Origin: Paradevosia shaoguanensis | GTDB taxonomy: Bacteria > Pseudomonadota > Alphaproteobacteria > Rhizobiales > Devosiaceae | NCBI RefSeq assembly: GCF_016801025.1 | Contig: NZ_CP068983.1 | Span: forward strand, 3,526,501-3,590,500 | Length of the DNA: 64,000 nucleotides | Reading direction: 5' to 3' | In this document: positions 57,070 through 64,000 of the stretch, piece after piece | Layout: each line of letters opens with the position of its first letter | How positions within the stretch are numbered: the first letter of the stretch is position 1 | Made by a program: the position numbers and the translations under genes | The notes under the pieces: generated by a model | Told to the model about the DNA's origin: nothing | Database searches by the model: none | Seen by the model: only the letters and a program-made list of their open reading frames with translations

Positions 57070-57290
57070 TTTTGGGGGCGGGGAGTAGGTTCCGTTCATC
57101 GGAAACGCTTAAGCGCTTCCCCCGAACTACCCTACGGTCTCTCTCAGGTCCGCCGCAACTCCTGGGTTCCGTAGGGACGGCTGGTCCGAACGGACAGAGT
57201 GGCCTCTTCGACATGCCGCTCGGACCAGCCAACTCATTCCACTAGAATGAGAAAAACCCCGCACTCCGCATGCGGGGTTTATTTTTTTTT
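57070..57290 (+). ncRNA. Candidate structured RNA ending in an intrinsic terminator
   Basis: Several stable hairpins follow in a row: TTCCG/CGGAA (57090-57104), CCCTACGG/CCGTAGGG (57130-57176), an 11-bp perfect stem GGCTGGTCCGA/TCGGACCAGCC (57179-57230) with a 30-base loop, TCATTC/GAATGA (57234-57250), and a T-run terminator (57254-57290). No open frame here has a ribosome binding site and family resemblance. It does not match 4.5S, tmRNA, RNase P or 6S patterns that I know. The 5' end is uncertain. Confidence 0.45.
57254..57290 (+). terminator. Strong intrinsic terminator
   Basis: AAACCCCGCA (57254-57263) pairs with TGCGGGGTTT (57271-57280), followed by A and nine T. On the minus strand there are also five T, so it could act both ways. 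The nearest coding gene upstream ends 360 bases away, which points to an RNA transcript between. Confidence 0.9.
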
Positions 57291-57330
57291 GCGCGCGGCC
57301 GTCCTGCCCCGCGGCTCACCCAACCACAGC

Positions 57331-57416
57331 TCTTCCCCGGCCGAAGAGCCGGGGCCCAGGGATACCTCCACTCCAGTGGAGCGGTGCAATAGGCCCCGGA
57401 TCAAGTCCGGGGAAGT
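57331..57416 (+). repeat. 86-base dispersed palindromic element, copy 6
   Basis: Full end arms, GGGGCCCA/AGGCCCC middle arms, centre CTCCACTCCAGTGGAG (one change from copy 3), and the flanks CAACCAC before and GTGGTGGGG after. It lies between the candidate RNA terminator and rpmG. Confidence 0.92.
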
Positions 57417-57470
57417 ACAGTGGTGGGGAGGGCATGGGGGATGGCGTGGAGCGCCAATCGACGACACCCC

Positions 57471-57508
57471 CAAAAGCAAAACGCCCCACCAGCGGCAGGG
57501 CGTTTCAA
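57471..57508 (-). terminator. Terminator of rpmG
   Basis: On the minus strand AAACGCCC pairs with GGGCGTTT around an 11-base loop and T-rich sequence follows. It lies 22 bases past the rpmG stop. Confidence 0.8.
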
Positions 57509-57529
57509 ACATCTTCGGAAAACCCGATC

Positions 57530-57697
57530 TTACTTGATCTTGGCTTCCTTGAATTCGACGTGCTTGCGCACGACCGGGTCGTACTTCTTCATCGACATCT
57601 TTTCGGTCATCGTACGCGAGTTCTTCTTGGTCACGTAGTAGAAGCCGGTGTCGGCGGTCGAGACGAGCTTGATCTTTACGGAGGCGGCTTTTGCCAT
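57530..57697 (-). CDS. rpmG: 50S ribosomal protein L33 (zinc-free form)
   Basis: L33 is a small 50S protein near the E site. The frame gives [20 protein letters not shown] and continues [35 protein letters not shown], 55 residues. The KKNSR and [10 protein letters not shown] blocks are diagnostic, and no zinc-binding cysteines are present. AAGGA lies a short way upstream. It is downstream of the DUF983 gene on the same strand. The order rpmG next to pleD is common in Hyphomicrobiales. Confidence 0.96.
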   Translation of the reverse strand: MAKAASVKIKLVSTADTGFYYVTKKNSRTMTEKMSMKKYDPVVRKHVEFKEAKIK

Positions 57698-57812
57698 TTT
57701 GGTTGTCCTTGGAAAGGGCGAGCCGCGCGATCAGGCGCGTGGCGCTGGAAATTTGGCGGCAAACTACGGATTTTGCCGCCGCTGTCAAGGGGAGTGCCCG
57801 AGCCGCCGGGGC

Positions 57813-58223
57813 TCAGTAGGCCTCTTCTTCCTCGCGGTTACGCGGATCGAAGCCATGCATGCGGTTGGCCCATTGCAGGCCGACGATGAAGCCCTTGATG
57901 GAGGGCAGCATCAGGAGCGGCAGCACGATTCCCAGCGGCACCATCGTATAGAGATAGGTGATGGGCGGAACGCGGTAGACCATCTCCATATGCAGCATGG
58001 CGAAGATGATGATGTGCCCCACGATTACGATGGCGATGTAGGGCGGGGCGTCGTCGGCGCGGTGGTGAAAGAGTTCCTCGCCGCAGTTCGGGCAGACGTC
58101 GTTCACCTTGAGGTAGGCTCGAAACAGGTTGCCCTTGCCGCACTTGGGGCACTTGCATGCCATGCCGTTACGCAGCGCAGGCCAGACGGCGCGCTTATCA
58201 AGAGCCTGTACTTCAACACCCAT
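57813..58223 (-). CDS. DUF983 family membrane protein with zinc ribbon
   Basis: This 136-residue protein has a rubredoxin-like start CKCPKCGKGNLFRAYLKVNDVCPNCGEELFHHRADDAPPY (two CxxC pairs, about 24-48) and two hydrophobic helices (about 62-82 and 90-110). It matches DUF983. Relatives occur near cytochrome oxidase genes or, as here, in the topA-rnr cluster. It lies two bases after rnr. Function unknown. Confidence 0.9.
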   Translation of the reverse strand: MGVEVQALDKRAVWPALRNGMACKCPKCGKGNLFRAYLKVNDVCPNCGEELFHHRADDAPPYIAIVIVGHIIIFAMLHMEMVYRVPPITYLYTMVPLGIVLPLLMLPSIKGFIVGLQWANRMHGFDPRNREEEEAY

Positions 58224-58225
58224 TT

Positions 58226-60532
58226 CTACCTCCGACGACCCTTTGGACCGTAGGACCTAGATGGTCGCTTGCCGGATCGCTTGTAAGATGACGGATTGAC
58301 GCGGGGGCCTTCCGACAGAAGCTCGAACCGCAGTGCGCCGGCCACCGGCGCAGCCTCAAGCAGGCGGACTTCCACCGTGTCGCCCAGGCGGAACATCTCG
58401 CCGGTGCGGTCGCCGATCATGGCCTGCTGTTCCTCGACATAGCGGTAATAGTCCTGGCCGATGGTGGAGGCCGGGATGAAGCCATCCGCACCGGTTTCGA
58501 GCAGGCGCACGAAGAGGCCGGACTTGGTCACGCCCGAGATTCGGCCCTCGAACTGCGCGCCGATCTTGGTGGCGAGGAAGCCGGCGAGAAGGCGATCCGC
58601 CGTCTCGCGCTCGGCTGCCATGGCGCGGCGCTCGGTCGAGGAAATGTGCTGGGCGATTCCCGGCAGCTTGATGGTCTCGTTCTGCGAGAGGCCGTCATTG
58701 CCCAGGTTCAGGGCCGTGATCAGCGCGCGATGGACGATGAGGTCCGAATAGCGGCGGATGGGCGAGGTGAAGTGGGCGTAGCGGTCGAGGTTGAGGCCGA
58801 AATGGCCGTAATTCTCGGCCGAGTATTCGGCCTGGGCCTGGCTGCGCAACACCATCTCGCTGACCTGCTCGGTCTTGCCGGCCTTGCGGGCGGTGGCGAG
58901 CACGCGGTTGAAGTTGGCGGGCTTGACGGCGTCGGTCTTGTCGAACGAGAGCTCGAGCGAGGAGAGGAACTCGCGCAGGGCGGTCAGCTTCTCGCGGCTG
59001 GGCGTATCGTGGACGCGGTAGAGCAGAGGCGTCTTGTGCTTCTCGAGCGTCTCGGCGGCCGCGACGTTGGCCGCAATCATCATTTCTTCGATGAGGCGAT
59101 GAGCTTCGAGACGCTCGGGCACGTAGATGCGATCCACCATGCCTTCGGCATTGAGGATGATCTTGCGCTCGGGCAGGTCGAGGTCGAGGGGGCCGCGCTT
59201 GTCGCGGGCCTTGGCCATGGCCGCGTAGGCCTTCCAGAGGGGTTTTAGGACCGGTTCGAGCAGCGGGCCGGTCTGGTCGTCCGGATTGCCGTCAATGGCC
59301 GCCTGGGCGCGCTGGTAGCTGAGCTTGGCGGCCGACCGCATGATGACGCGGTGGAAGCTGTGGCTCTTCTTGATGCCGTCCTTCGAATAGACCATGCGCA
59401 CGGCGAGCGAAGGGCGGTTTTCGCCTTCGCGCAGCGAGCACAGGTCGTTCGATATGCGCTCGGGCAGCATCGGCACGACGCGGTCGGGGAAATAGACGGA
59501 GTTGCCGCGCAGGTAAGCCTCGCGGTCCATGGTCTCGCCGGGGCGCACATAGGCGGCGACGTCGGCGATGGCGACATAGATGATGTGGCCGTCGGGGTTG
59601 GCCGGATCCTTGTCGGGCTCGGCGTAAACGGCGTCGTCGTGGTCCTTGGCGTCGGGAGGGTCGATGGTGAGGAGCGGGATGTGCCGCCAGTCCTCGCGGC
59701 CCTTGAGCGTGGCCTCCTTGACCTCCTCGGCGGCCTTCTCGACCGAAGCCGGGAAGCGGAAGGGGATGTCGAGGTTGTGGATGGCGATGAGGCTCACCGC
59801 GCCTTCGGTGGCCGGGTTGCCGATGACTTCCACGACTTTTGCGCGCGGGATCATCATGCGGCCGGAGAATTTCACCGCCACTTCGACGAGATCGCCGTCC
59901 TTGGCGTCGCCGAGATCGCCGGCGGGAATGCGCATTTCCTTCTGCTTGCGCTCGACGGGGATGAGGCGGGCTCCGTCCTCGTCCATGCGCACGATGCCGA
60001 TCTGGCCGCGGCGCGGCTTGTCGAGGATCTTCATGGCGCGCGCAGTGTAGTGCGGCACCAGTTCCTCGCCCGCATCGATGCGGGCCAGGATGCGGTCGCC
60101 GGGGGCGGGGACGACACGGGCATTGGGGGGCTGCAGCACGCTCACGCGCGGCGCCTCGCCCTCTTCCTCGTTCCAGGTGGCCGGGAAGGCGTGGAGATCG
60201 TCGGGATCGGCGTCGGAGGGGATATCCAGCACGGTCACCGCCGGCAGGGCCGAGGTGATGCGCAGGGTTTTCCGCGTACGGGTCAGGATACCCTCGCCCT
60301 CAAGCTCCCTGAGCAGGCGCTTGAAGGGGGTGCGCATGTCGCCGCGCACGCCGAGAATCTTGGCGAGGTCGCGCTTGCCCTTCACATCGGGCTCGGAGGC
60401 CATGGCCTCGAGAATCTGTTCGCGACTGGGCAGTTCCGCGATCGCATCGCGGCGGGGGCGCTTCGGGCCGGACCGGCTGGGGCCGGCCTTGCCGGAGCGC
60501 TGGGTGGGTTGTTCGGTTGGCTTTTTGGCCAT
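58226..60532 (-). CDS. rnr: Ribonuclease R
   Basis: RNase R is a processive 3'-5' exoribonuclease that degrades structured RNA. The 768 residues have a basic N-terminal helix-turn-helix region (~25-95), cold-shock domains, the RNB catalytic block (LLTIDPPDAKDHDDAVYAE with catalytic aspartates, then YFPDRVVPMLPERISNDLCSLREGENR and FTSPIRRYSDLIVHRAL) and a C-terminal S1 domain. The start overlaps the topA stop by one base (TAATG). Confidence 0.96.
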   Translation of the reverse strand: MAKKPTEQPTQRSGKAGPSRSGPKRPRRDAIAELPSREQILEAMASEPDVKGKRDLAKILGVRGDMRTPFKRLLRELEGEGILTRTRKTLRITSALPAVTVLDIPSDADPDDLHAFPATWNEEEGEAPRVSVLQPPNARVVPAPGDRILARIDAGEELVPHYTARAMKILDKPRRGQIGIVRMDEDGARLIPVERKQKEMRIPAGDLGDAKDGDLVEVAVKFSGRMMIPRAKVVEVIGNPATEGAVSLIAIHNLDIPFRFPASVEKAAEEVKEATLKGREDWRHIPLLTIDPPDAKDHDDAVYAEPDKDPANPDGHIIYVAIADVAAYVRPGETMDREAYLRGNSVYFPDRVVPMLPERISNDLCSLREGENRPSLAVRMVYSKDGIKKSHSFHRVIMRSAAKLSYQRAQAAIDGNPDDQTGPLLEPVLKPLWKAYAAMAKARDKRGPLDLDLPERKIILNAEGMVDRIYVPERLEAHRLIEEMMIAANVAAAETLEKHKTPLLYRVHDTPSREKLTALREFLSSLELSFDKTDAVKPANFNRVLATARKAGKTEQVSEMVLRSQAQAEYSAENYGHFGLNLDRYAHFTSPIRRYSDLIVHRALITALNLGNDGLSQNETIKLPGIAQHISSTERRAMAAERETADRLLAGFLATKIGAQFEGRISGVTKSGLFVRLLETGADGFIPASTIGQDYYRYVEEQQAMIGDRTGEMFRLGDTVEVRLLEAAPVAGALRFELLSEGPRVNPSSYKRSGKRPSRSYGPKGRRR

Positions 60533-63144
60533 TACTCCGCTTTCGTTGCCGCCTTTTTGGCAGCAGGTTTCTTCGCCGTCGTCGCCTTCTCGGCGGGGGC
60601 CTTCTTGGTCGTGGCAGCCTTGGTCGCGGCCTTTTTGGCCGGGGCACGCTTGGTCTTGGTGCCAGTGGCCTCGGCGCGGGCGGCCAGGAGGGCGAGGGCC
60701 TGTTCGAGCGTCACGTCCTCAGGCTTGGCGTCCTTGGGGATGGTGGCGTTGATCTTGCCCTGATTCACGTAGGGGCCATAGCGCCCCGAGCGAACCGTGA
60801 TCGGGCCGCCATCATGCTCGAAAGTCTTGATGGCTGCCGGGGTGGCCCCGCCGCGCTTGAAGCCGCCAGCAGCCTTGGCTGCGAGCAGGTCTACGGCGCG
60901 GTTCTGGCCGACGGTGAAAACTTCTTCAAAATCCGGCAGGTTTGCATACTTGCCGTCATGCAGGATGAACGGTCCGTAGCGGCCCAGGCCGGCGGTGATG
61001 GGCAGCCCGGTCTCGGGATGCGCGCCAACGAGGCGCGGCAGGGAGAGGAGCTGCAGGGCTCGGTCGAGCGTCATCGAATCCGGCGTCCAGCCCTTGGGAA
61101 GTGAGGAGCGCTTGGCTTCCTTCTCGTCCCCGAGCTGCACGTAGGGTCCGAAACGGCCCGACTTGAGATAGACGTTGTCGCCGCTCTCCGGATCAGTGCC
61201 GAGAATGCCGTCCGAAGGGGCATTTTCAGAGAGACCGCCGGCGGCGGCGTCCGAGAGTTGCATGGTGTGCTTGCACTCGGGATAGTTCGAGCAGCCGATG
61301 AAGGCGCCGTACTTGCCGAGTTTGAGCGAGAGCTGACCGGTGCCGCAGGTTGGGCAGCGGCGCGGGTCGGACCCATCTTCCTTGGCAGGGAAGATGTGGT
61401 CGGCAAGCAGCTCATTCAAGGAGTCGAGGACTTCGGAGACGCGCAGATCCTTGATCTCGGTTGTCGCCTTGGAGAATTCCTCCCAGAACTCGCGCAGCAC
61501 GACCTTGTAGTCGAGCTTGCCGTCCGAAATCTCGTCGAGCTGCTCTTCGAGGCCGGCGGTGAAGCCGTATTCGACGTAGCGGGTAAAGAAGCTCTCGAGG
61601 AAGGCCGTGACGATGCGGCCACGGTCCTCGGCAACCAGCGCACGCTTTTCGAGCCGCACATAGTCGCGGTCGATGAGCGTGGAGATGGTCGCCGCATAGG
61701 TCGAGGGACGGCCGATGCCGAGCTCTTCCATCTTCTTGATGAGGCTGGCTTCGGTGTAGCGGGCCGGCGGCTGGGTGAAGTGCTGCTCGATATCGCAGGA
61801 CGAGAGTTTCGGCTTGTCACCGACTTCGAGCGGCGGCAGTTCGCGGCTGTCCTCGTCGTCCTCGTCGCGATCTTCCTTGGCCTCGACGCCGTAAAGCGCC
61901 AGGAAACCGGGGAAGGTGACGACCGAGCCGACAGCGCGCAGCGCGATGGCGCGGCCGGTGGTGGCGACGGCGATGTCAGCGGTGGTGCGCTCGATCTCGG
62001 CGGGGCGCATCTGGCTGGCCAGCGTGCGGCGCCAGATGAGGCCATAGAGCTTCTGCTGGTCGGCATCACCCTTGAGGCTTTCCGGCTTGCGGAACATGTC
62101 GGTCGGGCGGATGGCCTCGTGGGCCTCCTGCGCGTTCTTGGCCTTGGTCTGGTAGATGCGCGGGGTAGCGGGCAGGTAGGCGGTGCCGAATTCCTTCTCG
62201 ATGGCGCGGCGCGCCTGGTCGATGCCTTCGGGCGCCATCTGCACGGCGTCCGTACGCATATAGGTGATGATGCCTTCCTCGTAGAGCCGCTGGGCGATCT
62301 GCATGGTGCGCGACGGCGAGAAGCCAAGGCGCGAGGACGCATCCTGCTGCAGGCTCGAGGTGGTGAAGGGCGCATAGGGATTGCGCTTGGTCGGCTTCTT
62401 CTCGACGCTCTCGACCGTGAACTGGCCGGCTTCGATGGCCTTGCGGATGGCTTCAGCCTCGTCGCCCGACTTGATATCGAGCTTGTCGGTCTTCTGGCCA
62501 TCGACGGAATAGAGACGGGCCTCGAAGGTCTTGCCCTTCTCGATGAGATTGGCGAGGACGGACCAGTATTCCTGCGGCTTGAACTTTTCGATCTCGGCTT
62601 CGCGCTCGCAGACGAGGCGGAGTGCCACCGACTGCACGCGGCCGGCCGAGCGAGAGCCCGGGAGCTTGCGCCAGAGGATCGGCGAGAGGGTGAAGCCGAC
62701 GAGATAGTCGAGGGCGCGGCGGGCGAGGTAGGCATCCACCAGCGGCTCGTCGATATCGCGCGAGTGCTTCATGGCCTCGGTGATGGCCGACTGAGTGATG
62801 GAATTGAACACGACGCGGCGGACCGGAAGGTCCTTGCGGATGGCGCGCTTCTGCTTGAGCACGTCCAGGACGTGCCAGGAAATCGCCTCGCCTTCGCGAT
62901 CCGGGTCGGTCGCGAGGATGAGTTCGTCAGATTCCTTCACCGCACGGGCAATATCGGCGAGGCGCTTGTTGGACTTGGCATCCACTTCCCAGGACATGGC
63001 GAAGTCTTCGTCCGGGCGAACGGAACCATCCTTGGCGGGAAGATCGCGGACATGGCCGAAGCTGGCCATGACTTCATAATCCTTGCCAAGGTATTTGTTG
63101 ATCGTCTTGATCTTGTTCGGACTTTCAACAATGACGACTTTCAT
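60532..63144 (-). CDS. topA: DNA topoisomerase I
   Basis: This enzyme relaxes negatively supercoiled DNA by single-strand passage. ATG 63144 gives MKVVIVESPNKIKTINKYLG and 870 residues. The TOPRIM domain contains ATDPDREGEAISWHVLD (residues 78-94). The catalytic tyrosine is Tyr295 in GIITYMRTD. A C-terminal zinc ribbon (CPTCGTG...CSNYPEC) and repeat domains follow, ending in a Lys/Ala-rich tail of ~60 residues. It is the first gene of topA-rnr-DUF983. dprA, its common upstream neighbour, is absent here. Confidence 0.97.
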   Translation of the reverse strand: MKVVIVESPNKIKTINKYLGKDYEVMASFGHVRDLPAKDGSVRPDEDFAMSWEVDAKSNKRLADIARAVKESDELILATDPDREGEAISWHVLDVLKQKRAIRKDLPVRRVVFNSITQSAITEAMKHSRDIDEPLVDAYLARRALDYLVGFTLSPILWRKLPGSRSAGRVQSVALRLVCEREAEIEKFKPQEYWSVLANLIEKGKTFEARLYSVDGQKTDKLDIKSGDEAEAIRKAIEAGQFTVESVEKKPTKRNPYAPFTTSSLQQDASSRLGFSPSRTMQIAQRLYEEGIITYMRTDAVQMAPEGIDQARRAIEKEFGTAYLPATPRIYQTKAKNAQEAHEAIRPTDMFRKPESLKGDADQQKLYGLIWRRTLASQMRPAEIERTTADIAVATTGRAIALRAVGSVVTFPGFLALYGVEAKEDRDEDDEDSRELPPLEVGDKPKLSSCDIEQHFTQPPARYTEASLIKKMEELGIGRPSTYAATISTLIDRDYVRLEKRALVAEDRGRIVTAFLESFFTRYVEYGFTAGLEEQLDEISDGKLDYKVVLREFWEEFSKATTEIKDLRVSEVLDSLNELLADHIFPAKEDGSDPRRCPTCGTGQLSLKLGKYGAFIGCSNYPECKHTMQLSDAAAGGLSENAPSDGILGTDPESGDNVYLKSGRFGPYVQLGDEKEAKRSSLPKGWTPDSMTLDRALQLLSLPRLVGAHPETGLPITAGLGRYGPFILHDGKYANLPDFEEVFTVGQNRAVDLLAAKAAGGFKRGGATPAAIKTFEHDGGPITVRSGRYGPYVNQGKINATIPKDAKPEDVTLEQALALLAARAEATGTKTKRAPAKKAATKAATTKKAPAEKATTAKKPAAKKAATKAE

Positions 63145-63419
63145 TCGCACTCTTTCCGGGGAGGGGCCGCAATGGGCAAAAACAGCCGACGCGGCACCGC
63201 ATCAAGCGAGGCGCAACATGGTGAAGGAGTCTGGCGGTGTCAACGGGGAGAGGAAGAGCGGGCAGGCCCTCCCCGTAGGGGAGAGAAAATTGGGAGCGAG
63301 TTTGTGGCTTCCCCTCGCTAATGCTCCTCACAAGGGACGGTGGGAGTTGCCGCTCGATTCCGCCAAAGACACCAACCCTCCCTTGTGGGGAGGGCTAGGG
63401 AGGGGGTGAGCCAAGTGCA
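63145..63419. other. Gene-free spacer between topA and the DJ-1-like gene
   Basis: No gene is visible. It contains C-rich/G-rich palindromic pieces (CCCTCCCC at about 63262, then TCCCTTGTGGGGAGGGCTAGGGAGGGGG at about 63382-63410 in broken form) similar to a piece after rplQ. The topA promoter should be in the right half of the topA-proximal part, but I cannot identify it. Confidence 0.5.
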
Positions 63420-64000
63420 CTATCCCCGCAACCTCTCCGCCGCCGCCCGAGCCACATCCTCCCGTTGCTCCTGGAACGGCCGCGCTGTTTCCCGCGCCGC
63501 CGCCACTATCTCGGCCTCCGCCGATCGCGGCGACCCGCCGACAAAGGGCGGCTGCGGGTCATACTCCATCTGCAACTGCACGCGCTTGGCCCGCTCCTCG
63601 CCGAAAAGCCGTGCAGAAAGCGTCAGCGCAAAGTCGATCCCCGAGGTGACACCCGCCCCTGTCACCCGGTTACGATCCTCCACCACGCGTTCCGCTACCG
63701 GCTCGGCGCCGAAGAACGCCAACTGGTTGAGCGACAGCCAATGACAGGTCGCCCGATACCCGGTCAGCAACCCCGCCGCTGCCAGCACCAGCGAACCCGT
63801 GCAAACGGAGGTGACGTAGGCCGCGCCCTCAGCCTGCTGCCGCAGGAAGCCGAGCGTCTCGGCATCGTCCATCAGCGCCATCTGTCCCGGCCCGCCGGGA
63901 ACGAAGAGAATGTCCGCCTGCGGCGCATCGGCGAAGGTCGTCGTCGGCAGGAGCCGCAACCCCGAGCCATCGGCAACCGGATCGAGCGTCTTCCACGCCA
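63420..64000 (-). CDS. DJ-1/PfpI-family protein, isonitrile-hydratase-like (5' end outside window)
   Basis: The last ~193 residues of a DJ-1/PfpI amidotransferase-fold protein are visible. PQADILFVPGGPGQMALMDD is followed by the nucleophile-elbow cysteine in SVCTGSLVLAAAGLLTGYRATCHW. VVEDRNRVTGAGVTSGIDFALTL is the pattern of isonitrile-hydratase-like (InhA) and GATase1-like proteins. The frame stays open to the right edge without a convincing start, so the gene is truncated by the window. An internal TTG at 63959 is an unlikely start. Confidence 0.85.
   Translation of the reverse strand, partial: AWKTLDPVADGSGLRLLPTTTFADAPQADILFVPGGPGQMALMDDAETLGFLRQQAEGAAYVTSVCTGSLVLAAAGLLTGYRATCHWLSLNQLAFFGAEPVAERVVEDRNRVTGAGVTSGIDFALTLSARLFGEERAKRVQLQMEYDPQPPFVGGSPRSAEAEIVAAARETARPFQEQREDVARAAAERLRG

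Overview
The window is about 64 kb of GC-rich chromosome from an alphaproteobacterium of the Hyphomicrobiales, most like Devosia or a close relative. This rests on recognition, not on a database search. Lineage markers are MipZ, DivK and PleD, an ATP12-type F1 chaperone, DUF1127, DUF1489 and DUF3572 proteins, and the order dinB / divK-pleD / rpmG-DUF983-rnr-topA. I see no prophage, insertion sequence, CRISPR array or defence cluster. This is core chromosome with a few accessory genes between housekeeping blocks.

Region 1 (1-16.2 kb, + strand) is one translation block: the end of fusA, tuf, then the S10, spc and alpha operons (rpsJ to rplQ) with secY and adk inside and rpoA near the end. Many junctions overlap by 1-8 bases, which fits translational coupling. 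A strong terminator closes the block after rplQ.

Region 2 (16.2-31.9 kb) holds two tandem P-loop kinases, a PLP-dependent ornithine/lysine decarboxylase with a leader, a DegP-type protease, rarA, and two tandem patatin-like lipoproteins. Next come crcB and rluC, a secreted lectin-like protein, a HAD phosphatase and an ATP12 chaperone. A minus-strand rimO-folP-folB-folK group makes the methylthiotransferase acting on S12 and three folate enzymes.

Region 3 (32-42 kb) carries lipB, a lone FliN-like domain, tRNA-Leu(GAG), a glutathione peroxidase, a GNAT, a DUF1127 protein and a free-standing protein resembling the RarA C-terminal domain. It continues with mgtE, a 33-residue membrane protein, a GST, a DUF1489 protein, mipZ and a membrane diguanylate cyclase.

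Region 4 (42-57 kb) has a D,D-carboxypeptidase with a SPOR-like end, clpS-clpA, small zinc proteins, a HIT protein and a desaturase-like/SDR fusion. A five-gene minus-strand operon follows (DUF3572-dinB-ridA-gdpD-DUF482), divergent from divK-pleD, the cell-cycle response regulator and diguanylate cyclase.

Region 5 (57-64 kb) has a possible unannotated structured RNA, then rpmG, DUF983, rnr and topA on the minus strand, and a partial DJ-1/PfpI gene at the edge.

The most distinctive non-coding signals are six copies of an 86-base nested palindrome scattered between genes (16.5, 22.1, 32.1, 42.1, 49.6 and 57.3 kb), and four consecutive hairpins ending in a T-run at 57.13-57.29 kb. Neither is explained by the protein-coding annotation.
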